Below, piece after piece: positions 56,400-64,000 of a stretch of 64,000 nt of DNA (position 1 is the stretch's first letter; the number at the start of each line of letters is the position of its first letter). The DNA is from Chondrosia reniformis (Eukaryota; Porifera; Demospongiae; Chondrillida; Chondrillidae). The stretch is from positions 4,867,401 to 4,931,400 of the forward strand of contig OX359198.1 in assembly GCA_947172415.1 (NCBI GenBank), read 5' to 3'. The notes beneath the pieces were generated by a model. It was not told the origin of the DNA and made no database searches. It saw nothing but the letters and a program-made list of their open reading frames with translations. A program made the position numbers and the translations under genes.

Positions 56400-57677
56400 A
56401 CACACCTCTGATTACCTCTGCCATCTGTGACGAGATCTGCAAAGCCTCAAATATGAAAGAAGCCAATGAAATTTATTGAATCACTTGAATAAAGGTACTC
56501 TGACAACCTTGACCCTGTTCTATGAGATACGCTGTCAGACGTCAGTAGATTATCCAGTACATGGAGATCTTGCACACAGGCTGAAAAGGGACATGCGAAT
56601 ATGGATAAGTACTAACTTTAACCTGTATTGTATTGCTACTTGGATATTTACAACATTGCCATATATATATAGTTTGAGAGAGTGACTTCAGTTCCAAGGG
56701 AAGCATGATTGGAGCATTGCTCTGGCAATTGTAGCTCAGTGGCAGAGCACTAGTGGTCATAACCAGCTGTCCTGGGTTCAATTCCCAGCAATTGCTTCCT
56801 TCATTGATAATGATTGTGGTTTGATTATCACTTGGGTTATACATGTAAATGTGTTTATTATTTACCTTTAGGGAAAACACCTACCATCAACAGTACCAAA
56901 AACAAGTGAGTTTATACTTTGTGTTTGGGTCCATTCAATAGCTGAGTTGTCAGGATATATGTAATAGTTATACACTCCGCCCTAGGCTTTTTATATATAT
57001 TTTGAAATCTCATTATTTCCTGTTTCCTGTATTTAGCTGTATCTCAAGTAAAGTCAACTGATGGCATCAGAAACAGACCAAGACCTAACACTCAGGTTTG
57101 TGTGCCTGCCAACATAATATATGTATACATATGTAGTAGATGTTATTATTGATTTTTAATTAATACATCTACAAGATGACCCACCTCTACCAGCCAATCA
57201 GTTTTGTGATAAGGCAATGACTGTACATATGGAATATTCAGGTAAAGTTCATACACATACACGTACACATTTTGTCTTCATATTCCAAGCCATTATACAT
57301 ATACATATGTACATACTTAACATTCAGTCTTCCTTGTCTTGATATATAGGTCTGTCCCAAAGGCATTATTATCCAATGATATCATGTTTACTAGTGGCGG
57401 GTGTTTTGTATGTAATTAAATATATTATTATTATTATTATTATTATTATTGCATACGTCTGTAAAGAATTAATTAATGGTATAATGACAAGATACACATA
57501 CATAAGTGGATATCATATACTTTTACCATAGTCATGCATGAATGGGTTACAAACTGCATGCTCTTAAATTACTGTATATATTGTGTGACTTTGGAATGTT
57601 ACTGCATGTATATGTATGTATATTATGTCTGCAATCATTCCTCTAACTCCTTTTCAGGTATTAGGACTAGTACTTTA
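56400..57677. other. Intergenic region with tRNA-like sequence and small exon-like pieces
   Basis: Apart from the tRNA-like stretch, two short GT-AG bounded pieces lie at about 56872-56908 and 57037-57095 (the second with VKSTDGIRNRPRPNTQ-like coding). They could be 3' exons of the GTPase gene, but I cannot confirm this. An (ATT)n run lies at 57420-57450. Confidence 0.4.
56725..56796 (+). tRNA. tRNA-like sequence (pseudo-tRNA or tRNA-derived SINE head)
   Basis: The acceptor pairs GCAATTG with CAATTGC. The D arm is GCTCAGTGGCAGAGC, matching the A-box TAGCTCAGTGGC. The T arm CTGGG-TTCAATT-CCCAG is perfect, with B-box GGTTCAATTCC. The anticodon arm is poor: in the canonical register it has a mismatch and no T before the anticodon, so no isotype can be assigned. 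A degenerate tRNA or the head of a SINE is more likely than a working gene. Confidence 0.5.
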
Positions 57678-58835
57678 TTAATTATTAGACTTATACTGAG
57701 TCATCTCAATAGGTACATAAGCTGGATTCCTCTCCATTTCTTCACATACTTCATAATCAGCAGTAGACTTTTTATGTACAGCTTCTTTTGTCGACGTCCT
57801 AAACTTTTTCCTGTCCTTAAATAAACAAATTGCTATGACAACTGTAGCAGCAAGAATACTCCAACTAATAAGCAGTAGTGAAGTTACTACTCCAAAAGCA
57901 ATTACCCAATAAACTAATTCACTTGAACCTGCTTTGCTGGTTGCAAATGATAGTGTGTCAGTTTCACATGGTTGACCTACACAAAAATTTATTTAGATGA
58001 AAATTCAGTTTTTGGATTCTGTATATATACGCACATATATATACGTATATGTACATACAATTAATCATTACTCTATAACACTTAATTATAAGTGAAGAAG
58101 CTTACAACACATTTCCTTCGTTGTGGTGACTGCCACAGTCACTGGTTCACTCTCCTCCATACTACCATCAGCATACACAACAGCACAAGAGTAGTTAGCC
58201 TCTCCATTGAGGAAGACACTCTTTCTTGTTGTAACACTCACCACTGTTTCAGTATTGCTCTGGGATACAACCATATGGTATGTATCAGGTAGATCAATCC
58301 TCTCTCCATCCTTAATCCACACTACAGGACTGGTCTGATTGAAGATGGGTCCACTTGATGTAGTGTCAGTTATATCATGATGGTGACAGGTGAGTTGGAC
58401 TAGTCTGTCATAACATACTTCACTGTTTAAGATATGTATGTGTGGCCTCACTAAGCATAAATGTAATAAAATGGCATTATTTAGATGTAACATGCCCACA
58501 TATATAATAGCACTTATATTACCTAAGGTGATTAAGACAGTAGAGAAGACATCTGAAATATTGTTGCTATTTTCTTGTGCCAATATGTTGATTGTATAAG
58601 ATGTATTTGACATTAATCCATTGACATTGATTAATGTAGAATTAACCAGATCTGAAAGCACTTTTGATATGTTAAATACTCCAGTAGGCAAAGGACACCA
58701 ATTGCAAATTACTGTAAACTGAAAAGAAATGTCTGAATAGCAAACTGAAATTGGACTGAACTTCCAATTGATCGTGAAGCTACTTGATTTAAGTGTAAAT
58801 AAAACTGGTATAGGAATTGGTAGCTCTGTATAAAG

Positions 58836-58873
<38 letters not shown>

Positions 58874-59733
58874 TATTGTAACTTGCACTGTATATAACTG
58901 TATATGTTTAACTCATGATGCTTTACATATATATATATATATATATATATATGAATTATGATATATGTAATAAGAACCATTTTGTATATATAGCAATTTC
59001 CATGCTTGACTCTATAGATCTTTGCAGTCTTATAAACCTTAAGTTTTACGCTCACCAATTGCGTCTATCTCTATTCTGTTGCTGTATTCTCTAACTAATG
59101 TATCAAGATTTTGAGTGAAACATCTATAGATCCACACCATATCGTTAAACTCATCTTCAGTTATATCGATATCCAATGTAGTGTAGGTTGGCTCAACATC
59201 ATCTACGCTGTGTTCATTCTTAGATCCACCTATATTAGTCAGTCTTGTTTCATTTCTCTCCCAAAGTATAACCAGAGATCCATCATTTAAAGGATGACTG
59301 CAGTTCAGTCTTATCGTCTTGCCGAGGCAAATAGCATCTGACTGGAGTTTCAGAGTTACTGAAGCTTCTGAATATGAACTAACTAATGATATTGTAATAT
59401 AATTATAATATATAATAATAATGATTGTTTATTATTGTGACATGCCATACAAAGATTAATAAAGATGGCCCAACCAGTTCAGGTTTATAAGTCACATTTC
59501 AAACATGATAAATAGTACTTGAAAGTTCATTGCTCTTCTGGAATTGACAGTTAGGCCTAGGTATATCTACGTATATAGGGTGGGGGGTGAGAGGTGGGGA
59601 TGTGCATGCTCCATGATATATATATATACGAAGATATTCAATAAGTACATATACCTTGATAAAGCACTATCGATCGAAGAATTATGAAGGATAATTGTGT
59701 CACTGAATTAGAGTTAACATTAGCCGTCAGCAT
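57678..59733 (-). CDS. Ig-FN3-Ig single-pass membrane receptor with tyrosine-containing tail (five exons)
   Basis: Exons on the minus strand: 59733-59655, 59382-59056, 58825-58523, 58450-58106, 57976-57678. All junctions are phase 1, summing to 1353 nt (450 residues). Exon 1 (MLTANVNSNSVTQLSFIILR) gives a weak signal-peptide-like start. Exon 2 is an Ig-like domain (C in AICLGKTIRLNCS; MVWIYRCF). Exon 3 is FN3 (SSFTINWKF, GLMSNTSYTINILA). Exon 4 is Ig-like (VQLTCHH; WIKDGERIDL; NYSCAVVYADG). Exon 5 has a TM helix (VIAFGVVTSLLLISWSILAA) and a tail with DYEVC, AYVPIEM and QYKSNN. One domain per phase-1 exon is the classic arrangement for shuffled Ig/FN3 modules. The tail tyrosines could be SH2 docking sites. 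AATAAA overlaps the stop codon. Exon 1 is the least certain part. Confidence 0.8.
58835..58955. repeat. (TA)n microsatellites
   Basis: Two runs of alternating TA (about 58840-58870 and 58926-58953) in the first-Ig to FN3 intron of the receptor gene. Confidence 0.9.
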
Positions 59734-60516
59734 AACTTTTACCTTGTTCCAGTGTATTTAGTTATAGGAGAATCCAACTCACGAGAGAATCAATCGTAAT
59801 GGCGCGATCGACACAAGTGCATAAGTGTTTTTCGTTTCAGTGCATGGTTTATTATATATATTATATGTGCAATATATTATTATATATATTATATATGCAA
59901 GCGTATTAAATTATATGCAAGGCACCTGGGATCTGTGATGCATGAAAACATAGACAACTAAGAAAATACGTATTATATATAATGTGTACTACTGTATAGT
60001 TTTGAAAGACTATGTGCTAGTGGACTCGCAAAAAGCTTACCTTTTTGGTATTAGGTACTGCACATATACTGTACAACAATGTTTTTTCATTAAACAGCTT
60101 TAGGGAAGATATAGTTATTGTTAGCTTGAACAAAACATTTGTTCACATTGCCATATATGTATATAAAGAGCAGAAGTTGTTCATGGTATAAAAATATTAG
60201 ACAGCAGCAAATTATATCAAGTTTATAAAAAATATTAACCTAGCAAATTCAATCACCTACAGGAAAGATAAAAAAAGTTACTTAGTATTAGTTCCACCTT
60301 AAAAAGAGCACTTTTCTTAGGAATACTTATTTGCATTTAATTGCTGAAAGAATTACTAAAGTTAAATAATTACGTACACAATAACACATAGTCAATTTTG
60401 CAAATGTGCTCCTTTTGCAAATATTTGTATCATGAATATTATACTGGATTATTACGTATACGCAATATGAGTGACGTATAAGCAAAATGGTGGACAATAT
60501 ACAATGTATGACGACG

Positions 60517-60548
60517 CAGCCTTACAAAGACCTGTCTTTGTAAGGCTG
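60517..60548. repeat. Perfect 15-bp hairpin
   Basis: CAGCCTTACAAAGAC and GTCTTTGTAAGGCTG are separated by two bases. It is near-palindromic, perhaps abutting transposon ends. Confidence 0.8.
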
Positions 60549-60639
60549 TATTGTAGAACAAAGGGAACAATAGGGTAGTATAATACAAGCAAGTTTAATG
60601 ATTCTCATTAGCTTATTTCATTAGTGTTGTTTTAAGTGG

Positions 60640-60900
60640 AACTGGAATTGCCTGTTACATGCAATGTTGGCAGTCCACATGGATCTGGAATACCAGCAGG
60701 GGACTTCTCTGTGGTCTTGATAGATTTCTTAATGAAATAACTCCGAATATCCACTTTTAAGAGGTCTTCATTGCAGCGTTTCGTATAAAATTAATGCAGG
60801 TAAGATCGATGGTATCAATCGCGATATCCATAATGACTTGAATCCACCATTTTTTAGACTAATTGACCCTTAACCCGTCATATTTAACTTTAATCTTCTT
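60640..60900 (-). pseudogene. Probable piggyBac-type transposase C-terminal relic
   Basis: On the minus strand, SKKWWIQVIMDIAIDTIDLT then CINFIRN resembles the WW..FFHLLDIA.VNA..LY block of piggyBac transposases. In another frame downstream, KVDIRSYFIKKSIKTTEKSP and AGIPDPCGLPTLHVTG follow to a stop near 60640. Frame changes and a stop before the WW motif mark it as dead. The assignment is by pattern only. Confidence 0.35.
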
Positions 60901-61034
60901 TTCAGATCGAGGTATACTTTCACTATATACGTATATTAATTTGACAGTGTAGAAGTAATTATAGTAAGTAAATATTTGTGCACTCCCCTTGAACACAGCG
61001 ATTTGTGGAAAATTTTAAGCGTATAGGGTAAAAC

Positions 61035-61145
61035 AAGAAGACTCTTGTATCCTCATCCAAAAGCTCTATATAGGTTTACTTCCTTACAGGTCTTTTACTC
61101 TAGGCCTTGTCATCCAAAGGTAGATGTAGCATGTTGAAAAATGGT
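61035..61145 (-). repeat. Dispersed ~200-bp repeat, partial copy
   Basis: CTTGTATCCTCATCCAAAAG CTCTATATAGG and AGATGTAGCATGTTGAAAAA match the reverse complement of the family head at 8.2 and 28.0 kb. Confidence 0.6.
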
Positions 61146-61611
61146 GTGTTAGGCTATTCATATGTATGCATGTATGTATGTATGTATCACATAATTACGT
61201 AGTGTTAAGGGTTGTTTGTTATGTTCATAAAAATAGTATTGGAATAAAGAGACTCAACAACACAATTTTTGACGTATGGCTTCCTGTTCGTAACCTTGTA
61301 TATATATGTATATATATTTATAACTGTCACCAAAATGGCGGACGTTCGGCTGGCTTTTGCTTTCTGGCTTAAAATTAGCTTTCTCTTCCTTAGCGTCGAA
61401 TATTGAACAAACGAAAAGGATTTAGAAACCACATTTACTAATACTATGTAACGTAAAGCCTGCGTAAAAACATTTTCTACGAGATATAGCCTGAAAAATT
61501 AATGGCAATCAAGTGACGACTGGAAGCGGTTAACCTGACACCTAAGAACTAAGCCAAGTAGTTCGAGTTTGCTGGCGCCCTGCTAGTTTTTTAAACTCAA
61601 ACTACTTGTTC

Positions 61612-62703
61612 ACAGAAATGAACGTTTCGACCCGGAGGTCTTCTTCAGCAAATGAAGAACTGCAGAATGACACAACACTTACTGACAGGACCAACCTACC
61701 CCCAGTGTCATAGTTGATCTACTCAGAAGATGCCTAACAACTACATATTTCCAATTAGGTGAAACCTTTTATGAACAAGCAGAAGGAGCTGTAATGGAGT
61801 CCCCTTTGTCTCCAGTAATAATCAATATCTTTATGGAGTATTTCGAAGATTTAGCCATCAGCACATCTGAATTGAAGCCCTATCTTTGGTTATGTTATGT
61901 TGATGACACCTTTGTGATTTGGAAACATGGTGACCACCGTCTACAGTCATTCTGGGACCATCTTAACTCAATGAGACCCACTATCAAGTTCACCATGAAG
62001 GAGGAATCGGGAGGACAGCTCCCCTTCCTGGATGTACTAGTCAAGCAGAGAGATCAACAGCTGGAGACCAGTGTCCACCAGAAGGCCACCCACATGAACA
62101 GCTACATAAATTACAAGTCAAACCATCACCCAGCCACCAAAATTGGAATCATCACCTGCCTCAAGAGGAGAGCAGAACGTATCTGCAAAGGATCCACAGA
62201 CAACCTGAAGAAGGAACTTGACCAGAGTGATCAATGAGATTCCATGTTAGTGTGGACAGACATATACATTGGGGAAACAAGCAAGACTATTCATGATAGC
62301 ATGAAGGAACACAAGAGGGCAGTTGCCAGATTGGACAAAAACAACTCCTTGGCTGTACATGTCCAGGCAGACCACCCATGACAAGCCAGAGTCATTTCAC
62401 TTGAACAGCACAGATTAATAAGGCAGATAAAGGAGGCTATGCTGCTTAAAAAGTTCCCCTGCATCAACTTGGACCCTGGAATGTAAGGCGACCACATATG
62501 GCATGACATTATTCATTAACACCCTCCCTTTTCTTTTTAGCCCAATCAATTAACTCAATTCAATTTTACCCTAATTTATTAATCGGCACACAAATCATGA
62601 CATCACCACTCAATCACCATCACATCCTTTATTTAAACTTGGCTGTACTTGTTTTTTCCTCATTTGCTGAAAAAGACCTCTGGGTTTAAACGTTCATTTC
62701 TGT
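61612..62703 (+). mobile_element. Truncated Penelope-like element with 44-bp inverted ends carrying hammerhead-like cores
   Basis: Inverted ends at 61612-61655 and 62660-62703 match over 44 bases with a few differences (ACAGAAATGAACGTTTCGAC.. against its mirror). Each contains a hammerhead-like core: CTGAAGAAGACCTCCGGGTC then GAAACGTTC on the minus strand at the left, and a decayed CTGAAAA..TTTAAAC version on the plus strand at the right. Between them lie the 3' half of a Penelope RT and a GIY-YIG endonuclease. The 5' half of the RT is missing, so this is a 5'-truncated or internally deleted copy. Inverted terminal structures are known in Penelope-like elements. Confidence 0.8.
61690..62500 (+). 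pseudogene. Penelope-like RT (C-terminal half) and GIY-YIG endonuclease
   Basis: The frame VIVDLLRRCLTTTYFQLGET runs from about 61710 into MESPLSPVIINIFMEYFED (61794 on). Catalytic motif C is LCYVDDTFVIW, and GGQLPFLDVLV is present. It stops at 62235-62237 (QSDQ then TGA). In the next frame from about 62260, DIYIGETSKTIHDSMKEHKR then AVARLDK gives the GIY-YIG domain, with stop TGA after DHP at 62380. EQHRLIRQIKEAMLLKKFPC INLDPGM closes at about 62484. Several stops and a frameshift near 61705 make it inactive. PLSP instead of the usual small-residue GSPLSP (here ESPLSP) is a further departure. Confidence 0.85.
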
Positions 62704-63024
62704 GAAAAATTATGTTGCTAAGTTTCATTATTCCAATACTATAATTATGTAGGTATCACATTAATGGAAACTTATGTACTTGAACTTACGACACAATTTC
62801 TTGTGTTCCAGATTTTGATTCACAGTATTTTGAATAGGGAGGGTCCTATAAATTAGAATCAACATACATGAGCTGTTTGTAATGACAAAATTCTACTTAC
62901 GGTTAGAAATTATCTATTGTGTACATTCAAGACCTAATAATATTAATTTAAACCATAAGTGCACATTATATAACCTAAATTTGAACCAAATAAGGCTAAT
63001 GTATGGACTAGCATACAAAAATTA

Positions 63025-64000
63025 TCAGATGTGCCTACTAACTTCATCACGGTCTTCATGGACAACATCATTAGAGATGTTGTCCAAACGGTTTGTATTA
63101 TCATTACTAGACTGGGCTGCTGGATATTTTCCTTTCTCTTCCAAAATAACGTTTTGGGGATCTTCTGATATAAATTTTTCCCCTTTGATCTAAGCATCAC
63201 AACAGATCAATAATAAAATATAAAAATATGATCTGTAGATACATTAGAAAACCTTTTGTGCAGAGTTTATGTTGGTCTAGTACGAAATAATGGTGTATAA
63301 AGACTTACCATTAATTGTTTCAATGTGGGGCGGTAAGCGTAGAGAAAGGCTAATTTTAAGCTAAGCAAGTTAAATTGCTAATGTCTGCCATCACACTTGT
63401 ACATAGATTAATATCTTACAGAATGTAAAGTAGACTACATAAAGGTATCTTAACTATTAATATTAATCAATTCACTCCCTTTCATACCTCTGATTCAGAA
63501 GCTGTTTTATTCTCTGCACCATCTCCCAAATTATGATTAGAAGCTGATTCATCTTCCTCTTCAGGTTGGTTGTCATCTTGAACTAATACTTCAACTCCCA
63601 ATTGATTCGCAGTGTTTATGTTGGTCTAGTACGAAATAATGGTGTATAAAGACTTACCATTAATTGTTTCAATGTGGGGCGGTAAGCGTAGAGAAAGGCT
63701 AATTTTAAGCTAAGCAAGTTAAATTGCTAATGTCTGCCATCACACTTGTACATAGATTAATATCTTACAGAATGTAAAGTAGACTACATAAAGGTATCTT
63801 AACTATTAATATTAATCAATTCACTCCCTTTCATACCTCTGATTCAGAAGCTGTTTTATTCTCTGCACCATCTCCCAAATTACGATTAGAAGCTGATTCA
63901 TCTTCCTCTTCAGGTTGGTTGTCATCTTGAACTAATACTTCAACTCCCAATTGATTCGCAGTCACTTCTTTCCTTCCATTCTTCCATACTTTAGATGCTG
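63025..64000 (-). CDS. 3' end of an unknown acidic protein gene (partial)
   Basis: Minus-strand exons: 64000(or beyond)-63837, then 63189-63025 with TGA at 63027-63025; both phase 0. The first encodes SKVWKNGRKEVTANQLGVEV then LVQDDNQPEEEDESA and AENKTASESE, ending GAG|GTATG. The last encodes IKGEKFISEDPQNVILEEKG..NTNRLDNISNDVVHEDRDEV. It is acidic, Asn/Glu/Asp-rich, probably disordered, with no domain recognised. A second copy of most of the upstream exon lies at 63488-63610 because of a 349-bp tandem duplication, but it has no acceptor. The gene continues beyond the window. Confidence 0.5.
63265..63962. repeat. 349-bp near-perfect tandem duplication
   Basis: 63265-63613 and 63614-63962 are almost identical; I see one clear difference (ATTATGATT against ATTACGATT at about 63531/63880). 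The duplication ends inside an exon (after CAATTGATTCGCA), so it copies most of the exon plus its donor but not its acceptor. Confidence 0.9.

Larger units (their letters stand above)
59734..61611. other. Region upstream of the Ig receptor, mostly transposon relics
   Basis: It holds AT-rich palindromic DNA (59840-59910), a perfect 15-bp hairpin, a piggyBac-like relic and a copy of the ~200-bp repeat. The receptor promoter should lie near 59740-60000, but no element is assignable. Confidence 0.5.

Noticed and set aside
58789..59058. 89-codon minus frame rich in IYIYIY
   Set aside because: Translation of (TA)n microsatellites between receptor exons.

Overview
The window is AT-rich, intron-rich metazoan nuclear DNA. 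Gene content points to a demosponge such as Amphimedon queenslandica: short GT-AG exons, many MITE-like and Penelope-like relics, and CARD/Death/GTPase immune-type genes next to Ig/FN3 receptors. The species is inferred from gene content, not proven. No bacterial features (operons, Shine-Dalgarno sites, CRISPR) were seen.

Layout. 1-3.1 kb: non-coding, with relics carrying hammerhead-ribozyme-like cores. 3.1-4.7 kb: decayed DNA transposon with SAP, THAP and DDE coding remnants. 5.3-23.1 kb (+): PDZ plus three-LIM gene of the Enigma/PDLIM/ZASP type, ten exons, with repeat-filled introns. 23.1-32.4 kb: mostly non-coding; holds an unassigned cluster of minus-strand coding-like segments near 24.2-25.1 kb. 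32.4-35.2 kb (+): type I TGF-beta-superfamily receptor whose kinase has lost HRD and GS-box residues, so it is a predicted pseudokinase. 36.4-45.2 kb (+): mitochondrial glutamate dehydrogenase, 13 exons that sum to an exact 531-residue frame. 46.5-47.0 kb (-): FN3 exon. 47.4-56.4 kb (+): immune-type cluster made of a tandemly duplicated [KCTD-like BTB + CARD-Death] unit. In the first unit the CARD, Death and second BTB exons are phase-compatible and predict a CARD-Death-BTB fusion protein. The second CARD-Death unit is broken by frameshifts and is followed by a Penelope relic and a Roc-like GTPase gene with its own frameshift. 57.7-59.7 kb (-): complete five-exon Ig-FN3-Ig-TM receptor with a tyrosine-containing tail. 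60.7-60.9 kb: probable piggyBac relic. 61.6-62.7 kb: Penelope-like element with RT and GIY-YIG parts between 44-bp inverted ends that carry hammerhead-like cores. 63.0-64.0 kb (-): 3' end of an unknown acidic protein gene, with a 349-bp tandem duplication.

How the genes relate. The PDZ-LIM gene (actin scaffold), GDH (mitochondrial nitrogen/carbon metabolism) and the TGF-beta receptor are independent neighbours. The 46-60 kb block looks like a coherent, fast-evolving recognition and signalling neighbourhood: Ig/FN3 surface receptors beside CARD/Death/BTB/GTPase intracellular adaptors. Exon models come from reading splice signals and checking phase by hand; none was checked against transcripts.
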